Positions 8,712-17,826 are shown, counted from the first letter of the stretch. The stretch is DNA of 64,000 nt from Ardenticatenaceae bacterium (GCA_020634395.1 JACKBU010000024.1:1-64000); one strand, 5' to 3'. The notes: generated by a model not told the origin, from the letters alone. Numbers and translations: made by a program.

Positions 8712-9157
8712 TTATCGTTCTCCTTTTAAAGTTTTACTTGGGAAATAATTGGGGAATAGCTGACTTTTCAGGCGATAGCACCTCCTTTTTAACTGGGGAC
8801 ACCCAGGCGCCAAAAAATAAACCTTTGTGCAAGCGATACAGCTTTTTATGGGACTAACAGGGAGAATAACGATTTTATCCTCGTTGAAATGGAGCGCTGG
8901 TGGCGTAAGGAAAAGGCCTTTTGGTATGTTGGCCGGAGGAAGGTGCATCAACGGCACCCAAAAGGCGCTAGACCGGCAGAGGTTGCGAAGAGGATTAAGG
9001 ATAGACTTTTTTGGCTGCCACCAGCAAGATAAAATTTTTAGGGCTAAATCAAAAACCAACTGCTTCAACTAACAGAGGAAAGCTTAATCGCTAATTAGAG
9101 AAACGTCAACATTGTGCAATATGTTACAAAGGCGCTTCGTGAATGCCCAAACTGGCT
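8712..9157. other. Intergenic region, 446 bp, no gene seen
   Basis: Upstream of the M6 protease gene on the minus strand and after the stop of the ABC exporter gene. A 118-codon open frame on the minus strand lacks homology and a ribosome site. An AAGGAGGTG tract (about 8784-8792, minus) lies well upstream of the protease start. Composition is more AT-rich than the flanks. It probably holds the protease promoter and a long leader, but no box could be fixed with confidence. Confidence 0.4.
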
Positions 9158-10978
9158 TCAAACGGCCGTCTCTACCCCTTTAAACTGACTCATATACAGC
9201 TTAAAATAGAAGCCCTGCTGCGCCAGGAGAGATTCATGGTTGCCGCGTTCGATGATACGGCCGTGATCAATCACCAACACCTGATCCGCCTCCCGAATGG
9301 TGCTCAGGCGGTGGGCGATGACAAAGGCCGTGCGCCCTTCCATCAGGCGCAGCAGCGCCTCCTGTATCTGCATCTCCGTGCGCGTGTCCACGCTGCTCGT
9401 GGCCTCGTCCAGAATGAGGATGCGCGGATTGGCCAGGATGGCGCGGGCGATAGCCAGAAGCTGCCGTTGACCCTCGCTGAAATTGTGCCCCTGCTCCGAC
9501 ACCGGCTCCTGATAACCGTGCGGCAGGCGGCGAATGAACCAGTCGGCGTTGGCCAGCCGGGCGGCGGCGATGACTTCGTCGTCGGTGGCCTGGAGACGGC
9601 CGTATCTGATATTCTCCATCACCGTATCCGAAAACAGGAACGTATCTTGCAGCACGATGCCCAACTGCTCGCGGATGGACGCCTGCTGCACCGTGCGGAT
9701 GTCACGGCCGTCGATGGCAATCGTGCCTGCATCCACATCATAAAAGCGGCTGAGCAGGTTGACGATGGTCGTTTTGCCCGCGCCGGTCGGGCCAACCAGG
9801 GCCACCGTTTCGCCGGGATGGGCCGTCAGGCTGACGTTGGTCAGCACCGGTTTGCCGGGCTTGTAGCTGAAGGTCACGTCGTCGAATTCGACCAGACCCT
9901 GGATGGTTAGAGGTTGGGCGTCGGGGGGGTCGGGCACGGCCGTTTCCTCATCCAGCACCTCAAAAATACGTTCTGCCCCGGCCAGCGCCGCCTGCAAACT
10001 GTTGTAGAGCATGGCAATGCCGCGCATCGGCCGGAAAAAGTTCATGATGTACACCACAAACGTGGCAATCACGCCCACCGTTACCACGTCGCGCAGCGCC
10101 AGCCAGCCGCCCAGCAGCGCCGTCGCGGCAATGGTGATCGTGCTCATGGTGGTAAACATCGGTCCCAGGGCGGCGGTGATGATGTCGGCCTTCGTGCCCG
10201 ATTGCCGGTTGGCGGCGTTGGCCGCCTCGAACTGCGCCTGGGTGTCGCTGGCGCGGGCAAACGCCTGCACCACGCGAATCCCGGCAATGTTTTCCTCCAT
10301 CACGGCATTCATCGCCCCCAGATTGCGCTGCACCTGCCGGAAAGCCACCCGGCTGCGGCGCGTCACCAGCGAGGTGATATAGAGCATCAGCGGCAGCAAA
10401 ATCAGTGTGCCAATCGCCAGCGGCCAGTTGAGCAAAAACATAGCGACCATGATGCCGCCCAGCAGCAGGATGTTGCTTGTAAATTCGATCAGGCCGTTGG
10501 AGAGGATGCTGTTGATCGCTTCCGTGTCGTTGGTGACGCGGCTCATCAGGTCGCCGACCTTGTGCTGGTCGTGGTAGACCATCGACAGCCATTGCAAATG
10601 GTTGAACAGCTCGGCGCGCACGTCGGCGATGAGGCGCTGCCCCACGCCGACCATCAGAATGCCCTGAAAGATAGAGGCCACGCCGCCGAGCACATAGAGA
10701 ACCAGCAGCGTCAGCGCCAGACGGCCGAGTCCGACCATATCTTTGGGCACCACATACAGGTCAATGGCCCGCCCAAACAGAATCGGGCCAATCAGCCCGG
10801 CGGCGGTGCTGACAATGACAAACAGGGCGACGATGAGCAGTTGGGGGGTATACGGCCGTGCATACCCCAACAGCCGCTTCACCGTTTGCCGCGTATTGCG
10901 CGCGCTCTCCCCGGTCAGGCGCATCCCGCCGCCATAACCGAGCCGCACACGAGGGGGATTAGTGTCTTGTTTGGTCAT
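9158..10978 (-). CDS. ABC exporter half-transporter, subunit with degenerate signature motif
   Basis: A 606-residue multidrug-type half exporter: six membrane helices (about 30-320), then a nucleotide-binding domain. Walker A is GPTGAGKTT, Walker B ILILDEATSSVD with the catalytic Glu, and the H-switch VIAHRLST is intact. The signature is FSEGQ instead of LSGGQ. The partner gene just upstream has the reverse pattern, which is the hallmark of heterodimeric exporters such as BmrCD, LmrCD and TM287/288. The start is set at ATG 10978 (MTKQDTNPP) rather than GTG 11059, because the longer reading would run through a hairpin repeat and overlap the stop of the partner. Last gene of the marR-ABC-ABC operon. 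Confidence 0.92.
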   Translation of the reverse strand: MTKQDTNPPRVRLGYGGGMRLTGESARNTRQTVKRLLGYARPYTPQLLIVALFVIVSTAAGLIGPILFGRAIDLYVVPKDMVGLGRLALTLLVLYVLGGVASIFQGILMVGVGQRLIADVRAELFNHLQWLSMVYHDQHKVGDLMSRVTNDTEAINSILSNGLIEFTSNILLLGGIMVAMFLLNWPLAIGTLILLPLMLYITSLVTRRSRVAFRQVQRNLGAMNAVMEENIAGIRVVQAFARASDTQAQFEAANAANRQSGTKADIITAALGPMFTTMSTITIAATALLGGWLALRDVVTVGVIATFVVYIMNFFRPMRGIAMLYNSLQAALAGAERIFEVLDEETAVPDPPDAQPLTIQGLVEFDDVTFSYKPGKPVLTNVSLTAHPGETVALVGPTGAGKTTIVNLLSRFYDVDAGTIAIDGRDIRTVQQASIREQLGIVLQDTFLFSDTVMENIRYGRLQATDDEVIAAARLANADWFIRRLPHGYQEPVSEQGHNFSEGQRQLLAIARAILANPRILILDEATSSVDTRTEMQIQEALLRLMEGRTAFVIAHRLSTIREADQVLVIDHGRIIERGNHESLLAQQGFYFKLYMSQFKGVETAV

Positions 10979-10984
10979 AGTGTG

Positions 10985-11052
10985 TAAGAGAGACTGGAGA
11001 CTGGAGACTGGAGATTTCAAGTCTCTAGTCTCTAGTCTCCAGTCCCTAATCT
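10985..11052. repeat. Hairpin-forming short direct/inverted repeats between the two ABC genes
   Basis: Three tandem 10-bp units of GACTGGAGA type (about 10990-11013) face two to three complementary units of TCTCTAGTC/TCTCCAGTC type (about 11019-11046), separated by a few bases. The transcript between the two exporter genes can fold into a long imperfect stem. This may set the ratio or timing of translation of the two subunits, or be a neutral spacer repeat. A different element of the same style lies at 20552-20612. Confidence 0.75.
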
Positions 11053-12824
11053 CTACCAAGCTGCGAATGATAGATTTCCTGATAAATCGGGCTGCTGGCC
11101 AGCAGTTCCTGGTGCGTGCCGACGGCCGTAATACGGCCGCGATCTAACACCAGAATTTTGTCGGCGTTGAGCACGCTGTTGATGCGCTGGGCGACGATGA
11201 AGGTGGTGGTGTGACTCATGAGATCATCCAGCGCGGCCTTGATTTTGGCCTCGGTCTCCATGTCCACGGCGCTGGTACTGTCGTCGAGGATGAGGATGCC
11301 GGGCCGGACGAGCAGGGCGCGGGCGATGGCGATGCGCTGCTTCTGCCCGCCGGAAAAGTTCGCGCCGCGTTCCTCCACCCAACTGTCGTAACCTTCTGGC
11401 AGGGCCATGATGAAATCGTGGGCCTGGGCCGCTTTGGCGGCGGCGATCACTTCGTCGAGGGTGGCAGCGGGACGGCCGTAAGCGATATTCTCGCGCACTG
11501 TGCCGCTAAAGAGGGTTGTCTGCTGCAACACCACGCCAATATGCTTGCGCAGCGCCTCCGGCTCCCAGTCGCGCACGTCCACCCCGTCGATAGTGATATG
11601 CCCCTGGTTGGCATCATAAAAACGCGGGATCAGGCTGACCAGGCTGCTTTTGCCGGAGCCGGTAGCGCCCAGCAGAGCCACGCGCTGCCCCGGCTCCGCC
11701 GTGAAGCTCACATCAATGAGGACGTCCTGCCCGCCGGAACGGCCGTTGCCGTTCGCCGCCGCTTGTGCCGGAACACCATCGCTCCCGCCGTTGTAGTGGA
11801 AGGAAACGTGGTCAAAGTGGATGGCTCCCTGGAGCATGGCGCTGGTGTGGGGAGAAACGGCCGTTTGCACCAGCGGCTCCGTATCCAACACCTCCCACAA
11901 ACGCCCCGCCGAGGCATCCGCGCGCGAGACCATCGTCAGCATGTTGCCCAGCAGCATCAGCGGGGCCATGCCGATCATCAGGTAATTGTTAAACGCCACC
12001 AGTTCGCCCACCGACAGGCGGCCGGTGATGGCCGACTGCCCGCCAAACCAGACCACGGCCACAATGCCCAGATTGGTCAGAATGGTCAGCGCGGGCAGCG
12101 CCACGGCCAAGAGGCGGCCCACGGTGATGTGCTGCGTCATGTAATCGTCGTTGTACTGCTCAAAACGGCCGATTTCGTGCCGCTCGCGCACGAAGGCTTT
12201 GACCACCTGCACCCCGGCCAGATTTTCCTGCACGATGGTGTTCAGCGCGCCCAATTTCTGCTGCACAACCACAAACAGCGGCTGCGCCAGCCGCATGACA
12301 ATGGCAATCACCACGCCCGCCAGCGGCAGCAGCACGGCCATCACCAGCGTGAGCTGCCAGTCGATGATGGCCATTAACACCACGCTGCCGGTGATCATGA
12401 GGAGGGCACGCAGCAGCAGCGCCAGCCCGGCACTGAAAAACATGCGTACCATGTCCACGTCGCTGGAGAGGCGGGTCATGAGCTGGCCGGTCTGCATCTG
12501 GTCGAGATTGGCGAAGGAAAAGGTCTGGATGTGGGCAAAGAGCTTGTTGCGCAAATCGAAGGCCAGCCCCTGCGAGAGTTCGGCGCGGCAGTACCCCTGC
12601 CCCAGCGTGGCGATGGCCCCGATAACGGCCGTTATCAGCATCACCGCCGAGCCGCGCCAGATGGCGGCCATGTCGCCGGGCATGATGCCCTGGTCGATGA
12701 CGGTGCGCAAAGCACGCGGCACGATCAGCTCCATGACGACGGGCAGCACGGTGGTGACCAGCATGAAGAAGGCGATCCAGGTATACGGCCGTATAAACGG
12801 CAGCACGCGTTTTAGCGCTTTCAT
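11046..12824 (-). CDS. ABC exporter half-transporter, subunit with degenerate Walker B and H-switch
   Basis: A 592-residue half exporter with six membrane helices in the first about 310 residues and an ABC domain at the end. Walker A reads GATGSGKSS and the signature FSGGQKQR is close to canonical. Walker B ends ILILDDSTSAVD (Asp in place of catalytic Glu), and the H-switch reads IVAQRINS (Gln in place of His). Its degenerate Walker B and H-switch would pair with the degenerate signature of the other subunit to form one inactive site, leaving one competent site per heterodimer. The start ATG overlaps the marR stop (ATGA), so the two are co-translated. Substrate cannot be read from sequence; drug or lipid export is typical. 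Confidence 0.93.
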   Translation of the reverse strand: MKALKRVLPFIRPYTWIAFFMLVTTVLPVVMELIVPRALRTVIDQGIMPGDMAAIWRGSAVMLITAVIGAIATLGQGYCRAELSQGLAFDLRNKLFAHIQTFSFANLDQMQTGQLMTRLSSDVDMVRMFFSAGLALLLRALLMITGSVVLMAIIDWQLTLVMAVLLPLAGVVIAIVMRLAQPLFVVVQQKLGALNTIVQENLAGVQVVKAFVRERHEIGRFEQYNDDYMTQHITVGRLLAVALPALTILTNLGIVAVVWFGGQSAITGRLSVGELVAFNNYLMIGMAPLMLLGNMLTMVSRADASAGRLWEVLDTEPLVQTAVSPHTSAMLQGAIHFDHVSFHYNGGSDGVPAQAAANGNGRSGGQDVLIDVSFTAEPGQRVALLGATGSGKSSLVSLIPRFYDANQGHITIDGVDVRDWEPEALRKHIGVVLQQTTLFSGTVRENIAYGRPAATLDEVIAAAKAAQAHDFIMALPEGYDSWVEERGANFSGGQKQRIAIARALLVRPGILILDDSTSAVDMETEAKIKAALDDLMSHTTTFIVAQRINSVLNADKILVLDRGRITAVGTHQELLASSPIYQEIYHSQLGRD

Positions 12825-13282
12825 GAGGCCCCACTCTCCATCAACTGCATTAGCTCCACCAGTACACCGTCGATCTCGTTCAACCGCTCCGGCGTCAGAT
12901 GGCTCAGGCGGCGGCGCAGCAGCGGCAGGCCGCCAAACGGTGCCTGCTCCGCCAGCCGCAGCCCTTCTGCCGTTAACGACACAATCACCACCCGATTGTC
13001 GCTATCCGAACGGCTGCGGTTCACGAAACCGGCATCTTCCAATTGGGCCACGAGGGTAGACGTGGTGCTGGGGCTGTTATGCAAAAAGGCCTGCACTTGG
13101 CTCACGGTCGCCGGACCAGCTTCCAGCAGGAAGCGCAGCACGGAAAAATCGCGCGGCTTAATGCCCTGTTCCGTTTCAATTTGCCGGGCATACTGCCGTT
13201 TATGCCGCAGCAGCGCCAAAAAGCGATGAAACACCTGATCGGCAAGAGGCTCATCGGGCAAAACAATGTTATCTTCGTCCAT
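12821..13282 (-). CDS. MarR-family transcriptional regulator of the ABC exporter operon
   Basis: A 153-residue winged-helix regulator. The centre shows the MarR fold: RDFSVLRFLLEAG, then TVSQVQAFLHNSPSTTSTLVAQLEDAGFVNR as recognition helix region, then a wing with SDNRVVIVSLTAEG. It is first in a three-gene operon with the two exporter subunits, each start overlapping or close to the preceding stop. A consensus promoter and a palindromic operator lie immediately upstream, so autorepression relieved by a toxic ligand is the expected mode. The ligand is unknown. Confidence 0.9.
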   Translation of the reverse strand: MDEDNIVLPDEPLADQVFHRFLALLRHKRQYARQIETEQGIKPRDFSVLRFLLEAGPATVSQVQAFLHNSPSTTSTLVAQLEDAGFVNRSRSDSDNRVVIVSLTAEGLRLAEQAPFGGLPLLRRRLSHLTPERLNEIDGVLVELMQLMESGAS

Positions 13283-13295
13283 TGCCAGCTATTCC

Positions 13296-13337
13296 TTCGT
13301 TAAAGAATAATTCGCGAACAAATATTTTGCTAACGAA
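13296..13337. promoter_or_regulatory. Palindromic operator upstream of marR
   Basis: TTCGTTA (13296-13302) is mirrored by TAACGAA (13331-13337), and between them lies the perfect palindrome TTCGCGAA (13311-13318). The array lies between the promoter and the marR start, where bound repressor would block transcription. Assignment to this MarR is by position and symmetry. Confidence 0.7.
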
Positions 13338-13341
13338 ATAA

Positions 13342-13369
13342 ATAGTAGACCCATTTGGTGAATTGTCAA
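13342..13369 (-). promoter_or_regulatory. Sigma-70-type promoter of the marR-ABC-ABC operon
   Basis: On the minus strand TTGACA (13369-13364) is a perfect -35, with TACTAT (13347-13342) as -10 after 16 nt; the operator follows directly downstream. Confidence 0.75.
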
Positions 13370-13646
13370 GAGAGAAAATGCTGCTGATCCCTCGGTTTTT
13401 CACGGGGTAATCGGCGCCGTTTGCGTAACTCTTACGGTAGGCAATTTAGTAGTACCGTAGTACCATTGCAATCGCCGTAGGCAGGAACTACGGCACTTTA
13501 AGTAGATTTGAAACCTCCGTGAATATCATAGACCGTAAGATTCATACTGTGAGGCAGTTCGGGTGGAGAATCAGGAGCTGCTGAAATTGCAAACATCGAG
13601 AACTGGTTCAGCGAACCTTAAAGCTCGTTAGATAGGATGCGAAAAA
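13370..13646. other. Intergenic region, no gene seen
   Basis: Divergent spacer between the marR operon and the TIGR03032 gene. It contains a short direct repeat (GTAGTACCGTAGTACC, around 13450-13465) and no ORF with features of a gene. The plus-strand promoter could not be fixed. Confidence 0.4.
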
Positions 13647-14741
13647 GTGGGCCAGCCCTCAGCCAATCAACCACACACCAACGCCCTGCGCAGCGTATAT
13701 ACTTCGAATCTCCCCGACATTCTGGCTCAACTGCAGATCAGTCTGGCGGTTTCCACCTATCAGGCCGGCAAGGTTATCCTGGTGCGCCAGGACGAGGGCA
13801 CGATAAACACCCATTTCCGCAGTTTCAGCAAACCAATGGGCATAGCCGCCGACCATAACCGTCTGACCATTGGCGGGAGCAATACGGTCTGGTATTACCG
13901 CAATATGACGGCCGTTGCCGCCAAGCTTGATCCCCCTGGCAAACACGACGCCTGTTACCTGCCGCGCCGTATCCACGTCACCGGCGACATCGACATCCAC
14001 GAACTGGCCTGGAGCAGCGACGATATTCTGTGGCTGGTAAACACCAAATTTTGCGCCCTGTGCACACTGGACGACGACCACAGTTTTATTCCCCACTGGC
14101 GCCCGCCCTTCGTGTCGGCCCTGGCTCCCGAGGACCGCTGCCACCTGAACGGTCTGGCCCTGCTGGATGGACAACCCAAATACGTCACCGCCCTGGGCGA
14201 AACAGACACGCCCGGCGGCTGGCGCGCCAACAAAAAAGATGGCGGCCTCTTGATGGACGTGACAAACAACCAGATATTGCTGCGCGGCCTGTCGATGCCC
14301 CATTCGCCGCGCCTTTACAAAGGACAACTGTGGCTGCTGGAATCGGGCGAAGGCAGTCTGGCCCGCGTGGATCTGCCACAGCAAAGCTGGCAAACGGTGT
14401 GTAAACTGCCCGGATTTACGCGCGGCCTGGATTTTATCGGACCGCTGGCATTTATCGGCCTATCGCAGGTGCGCGAATCGGCCACGTTTAGCGGCATTCC
14501 GCTGGTGGATCGACTGCAGGAGCGTACGTGCGGCGTTTGGGTGGTAAATATCGAGACGGGCGAAACGGTGGCTTTCTTGCGCTTTGAAGCGGGGGTGCAG
14601 GAGATTTTTGCCGTGCAGATTCTGCGCCATACACAGTACCCCGAGATGCTGGAGTGGGGAGATGCACGTCTGGCCACCTCCTACGTTTTGCCCGAAGATG
14701 CCCTGGCCAATGTGCCTGAAACGATGAGGGAAACAGCATGA
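13647..14741 (+). CDS. TIGR03032-family protein (predicted beta-propeller, function unknown)
   Basis: A 364-residue cytosolic protein matching the TIGR03032 family as I recall it: YTSNLPDILAQLQISLAVSTYQAGK near the start, then FSKPMGIA, DIDIHELAW, CHLNGLAL, GGWRANK and LSMPHSPRLY. The regular beta-strand pattern suggests a propeller. No catalytic role is established. Start GTG 13647 follows a weak AGGATG. The stop overlaps the start of the beta-helix surface protein by 4 nt, so the two are made together; in other genomes this family often lies beside large repeat or surface proteins. Confidence 0.85.
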   Translation: MGQPSANQPHTNALRSVYTSNLPDILAQLQISLAVSTYQAGKVILVRQDEGTINTHFRSFSKPMGIAADHNRLTIGGSNTVWYYRNMTAVAAKLDPPGKHDACYLPRRIHVTGDIDIHELAWSSDDILWLVNTKFCALCTLDDDHSFIPHWRPPFVSALAPEDRCHLNGLALLDGQPKYVTALGETDTPGGWRANKKDGGLLMDVTNNQILLRGLSMPHSPRLYKGQLWLLESGEGSLARVDLPQQSWQTVCKLPGFTRGLDFIGPLAFIGLSQVRESATFSGIPLVDRLQERTCGVWVVNIETGETVAFLRFEAGVQEIFAVQILRHTQYPEMLEWGDARLATSYVLPEDALANVPETMRETA

Positions 14742-16477
14742 GCGTGCCCAGCCACCGACAGAACCATACTGGAGAAAACAAGATGCCTGACGTAGAAGAA
14801 ACGGCCGTTTACACCCCCGTCTCCCGCACCCAGCCTGCCCACTCCTGGCTGGCTGGCTGGCTGCTGCGCCAGGATGACCGGCTAATCAGCCGGTTCGCCT
14901 ACTATTTCAAAAGGCTGCAAACCTGGCCGCGCCACCTGCAACAAAAGCTGGCATATTCTCTGGCCGGGGCGGCGCTGCTGCTGGCGCTAAGCAGTACTCC
15001 CGACATTCAGGCCGCCACTCTCACCGTTTCGGCCGGTGCAGCAGGCATTGCCAGCGGCGATGGCTGCTCGCTGGTGGAAGCTATCGAAAACGCCAATGCC
15101 GACGCACAACTCCATACCGAATGTCCGGCCGGCGACAGCGCCGACGTCATTATCCTGGCCGGCGGCACATATGCTTACACCACGGCCCATGGCAACTATG
15201 CCGTTAATTACGACGCCGCGCTGCCCAATATCACCAGCGACATTACCATCCAGGGAAATGGCGCGGCCGTTCAGGGGCCGGGCAATGGGTCGATGCGTGT
15301 GCTGACGGTGACATCCACCGGCAATCTCACGCTGAACGATGCCACCATTTCCGGCGGCGGTGATACCGGTGACGTCAACGCCTTTCTGGCCGGTGGCGGC
15401 ATCGCCAACTATGGCACGCTGACGGTGAATCGCAGCACCGTCAGCGGCAACGGGGCAACGTATGGCGGCGGGATTTACAACCGCGATGGGACAGTGACCG
15501 TGCAAGACAGCGTGATCAGCGGCAACGTGGCGCAGGCTGGAGCGGGCATCGAAAGCTATGCCGATGCAGGAAACGCAAGCGTCTCGATTGAAATCAGCAC
15601 CATTGCCAACAACTCCGCAGTGTACGGCGGCGGCACCCATAACCGCAATGGGGACATCACGTTGAACAACAGCACCGTCAGCGGCAACAGTGCGGCTGAG
15701 TGGGGCGGCGGCATTTTCAATTACGGTGTGTACTATGGCAGCGGCACTGTCACGCTAAACAACAGCACGATCAGCGGCAATACGGCTAATCGTGGCGGCG
15801 GCGTTTACAATTATGGCACGGACTACGGCACCGCCGAAATTATCCTGTACAACAGCACGGTTAGCGGCAATACGGCCGTCTTCGGCGGCGGCGGGCTGGA
15901 AAATAACGGCCGTTACGACGGCTCGGCCACCCTCACCCTGCACCGCACCATTGTCAGCGGCAATTCAGCCCCCAGCGGCCCCAACGTCTACCAGGACAGC
16001 GCTATCTTAAACGCCAACGACTATAACCTTCTCGGCGAAAATAGCGCCAGTGGCATTATCGGCGGCATGGCTAATATAGGGGGCACGGATATTGTACCCG
16101 GTTCAGGCACCTTAATTAACAATATTTTGGATACGACCCTGGCCCAGAACGGCGTCAACCCGCATCCCTACACGCACGCGCTGGTCACTGACAGTCCGGC
16201 CATCGACGCAGCGCCATCCGCAGCATGCGCGGCTGCGCCTGTCAACAACATCGACCAGCGGGGCGCGGCGCGCAACGTGGATGGGAACGGCACAGCCTCG
16301 GGCAGCGAGTGTGACATTGGGGCATTTGAATACGGCTCCACGCAAACGCCAACGGCCGTGACCCTGCAAACCACCCACGCGCAGACCGGCAGCCCGGCTC
16401 CGGCGGCCGCAGCTACCGGCCTCCTGATGCTGCTCAGCGGCTGGCTGCTGCGAAAAAAGAGAGGGAGAGGTGGTTGA
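14738..16477 (+). CDS. Surface right-handed beta-helix protein with choice-of-anchor Q type C-terminus
   Basis: A 579-residue exported repeat protein. An unusual N-terminal extension of about 70 residues precedes the hydrophobic export segment (AYSLAGAALLLALSS). The CSLREA-like motif follows as GDGCSLVEAIENANAD. Then come at least five rungs of the type STVSGNxAxxGGGIxNxG, the Pmp/parallel beta-helix repeat. The end has NIDQRGAARNVDGNG and CDIGAFEYG (choice-of-anchor Q), a short Pro/Ala spacer, a membrane helix (GLLMLLSGWLL) and a basic tail RKKRGRGG for anchoring. ATG 14738 is coupled to the previous gene; ATG 14783 with GGAG upstream is an alternative start. Probably cell-surface adhesion or polysaccharide binding. 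Confidence 0.85.
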   Translation: MSVPSHRQNHTGENKMPDVEETAVYTPVSRTQPAHSWLAGWLLRQDDRLISRFAYYFKRLQTWPRHLQQKLAYSLAGAALLLALSSTPDIQAATLTVSAGAAGIASGDGCSLVEAIENANADAQLHTECPAGDSADVIILAGGTYAYTTAHGNYAVNYDAALPNITSDITIQGNGAAVQGPGNGSMRVLTVTSTGNLTLNDATISGGGDTGDVNAFLAGGGIANYGTLTVNRSTVSGNGATYGGGIYNRDGTVTVQDSVISGNVAQAGAGIESYADAGNASVSIEISTIANNSAVYGGGTHNRNGDITLNNSTVSGNSAAEWGGGIFNYGVYYGSGTVTLNNSTISGNTANRGGGVYNYGTDYGTAEIILYNSTVSGNTAVFGGGGLENNGRYDGSATLTLHRTIVSGNSAPSGPNVYQDSAILNANDYNLLGENSASGIIGGMANIGGTDIVPGSGTLINNILDTTLAQNGVNPHPYTHALVTDSPAIDAAPSAACAAAPVNNIDQRGAARNVDGNGTASGSECDIGAFEYGSTQTPTAVTLQTTHAQTGSPAPAAAATGLLMLLSGWLLRKKRGRGG

Positions 16478-16530
16478 TAGTTAGTCGGTTTGATAAGCTT
16501 ATTGGACTGGCTAAAAATCCTCTACAAACA

Positions 16531-16568
16531 AAAAAGTGCAGATCGCCGAGAGGCGATCTGCACTTTTT
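16531..16568. terminator. Bidirectional rho-independent terminator
   Basis: A 17-bp perfect stem including AAAAAGTGCAGATCGCC, loop GAGA (16548-16551), with A and T runs at the two ends. It separates the convergent beta-helix gene and the C-methyltransferase gene. Confidence 0.95.
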
Positions 16569-16593
16569 ACTGCCGCTAGTGATACGCGGCGTC

Positions 16594-17826
16594 TTAACGA
16601 ATTTCCGGGCTGGGGATTGGCACAATGAATTGGCCCCCCCGCTCGCGGTAGGTTTCTTGCTGTTTCATAATTTCGGCTGCGAAGTTCCAGGCCAGCAGCA
16701 GCACGTAGTCCGGCTGGTCTTCCAGCAGCTTGGCCGGTGGGAAAATCTCGAAGTGGTTGGCGCCCATGAAACGGCCGTGTTTGTACGGATTCAGGTCTAC
16801 CACATAGTCCACGTATTTTTTGTCGATGCCGCAGTAAGCCAAAAGCGTCGTCGCTTTTGCCGCCGCGCCATAACCCACAACCGAGCAGCCTTGTTCTTTC
16901 AAACCATCCATCAGCTCTAACAACTGCTTCTTCACCGCACCGATGCGGTCGGCAAAGTCCAGGTAGAAGTCTATCTGGTCCACCTGGCGCTCTTTTTCCA
17001 GGGCCAGCAGGCGCTTCACGGACTCTTGCGGCCGTTCCACCGGTTCGATAAACAGCCGCAGCGAGCCGCCGTGAATGGCTACCTGCTTCACTGCATTGAG
17101 GTACAGGCCGTGCCGCCGGAACAATCGATCTAGCGCAGTAACGGAGAAATAGCACAGATGCTGGTGATAAATGGTGTCGAACTCGCAGTGGTCTACCAGA
17201 TCGACAACGTAAGGCGCTTCGATAACGGCCATGCCGTCATCTTTGAGAATGGTGCGAATGCCGGTGACAAAGCCGTTCAGATCCGGGACGTGGGCGAGGA
17301 CATTGTTGGCCAGGAAGATATCGGCTTGCTTGCCTGCAGCGCGCAGTTGTTCAGCCAGTTCCTCGCCAAAAAACGTGACCATGGTCGGAATACCGGCGTC
17401 GATGGCCGCCTGGGCGGGCGCTTTGGCAGGATCGATACCCTGTACGGGAATGCCGGCCTGGGCAAAGTTTTTCAGCATGTAACCGTCGTTGCTGGCGGCT
17501 TCCATCACCAGGCTGTTATCGTCCAGGTGGCGTTCGGCCATAATGTCTTGAGCGCTGCCGGCAAAGTGGCGCAGCAGCGAGGGCGATACAGACGAGAAGT
17601 AGGGATATTCGGCAAAAAACAGGATTTCCGGATCGACGGTCTCGCGAATCTGAGCCAGAGCGCAGTCCTCGCAGAAAACCAGCGTGAGGGGAGCCATGAG
17701 TTCCGGCTCATCGAGCTGATCTTTGCGAAGCAGGCGGTCGGCCAGGGGCGTAACGCCAAATTCGACGACCGTGTGCAGCCGTTCGGAGCCGCAGGCCCGG
17801 CAGGTGGTTTCGTTTTTATGGATCAT
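16594..17826 (-). CDS. NDP-sugar C-methyltransferase (SAM-dependent, zinc-binding N-domain)
   Basis: A 410-residue enzyme of the TylC3/CloU-type family. The N-terminal zinc-binding domain has CRACG and, after about 40 residues, CEDCAL. The Rossmann SAM domain follows (VMEAASNDGYMLKNFAQAGI, then FLANNVLAHVPDLNGFV). The C-terminal Methyltransf_14-type domain has VVGYGAAAKATTLL and GKxxPG-like basic segments. These enzymes add a methyl branch to a keto-sugar nucleotide. It is the last of three same-strand genes (cytidylyltransferase, SDR, methyltransferase) separated by 12 and 79 nt, giving a CDP-sugar branch for a surface polysaccharide. Confidence 0.9.
   Translation of the reverse strand: MIHKNETTCRACGSERLHTVVEFGVTPLADRLLRKDQLDEPELMAPLTLVFCEDCALAQIRETVDPEILFFAEYPYFSSVSPSLLRHFAGSAQDIMAERHLDDNSLVMEAASNDGYMLKNFAQAGIPVQGIDPAKAPAQAAIDAGIPTMVTFFGEELAEQLRAAGKQADIFLANNVLAHVPDLNGFVTGIRTILKDDGMAVIEAPYVVDLVDHCEFDTIYHQHLCYFSVTALDRLFRRHGLYLNAVKQVAIHGGSLRLFIEPVERPQESVKRLLALEKERQVDQIDFYLDFADRIGAVKKQLLELMDGLKEQGCSVVGYGAAAKATTLLAYCGIDKKYVDYVVDLNPYKHGRFMGANHFEIFPPAKLLEDQPDYVLLLAWNFAAEIMKQQETYRERGGQFIVPIPSPEIR

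Noticed and set aside
8712..9068. 118-codon minus-strand ORF upstream of the M6 gene
   Set aside because: No homology, no ribosome site, AT-rich spacer composition.
10985..11052. CRISPR array
   Set aside because: Units of about 10 bp without spacers and with complementary arms, unlike CRISPR repeats.
10979..11059. N-terminal extension of the ABC exporter gene to 11059
   Set aside because: It would translate the hairpin repeat and overlap the partner stop; ATG 10978 starts before the family core.
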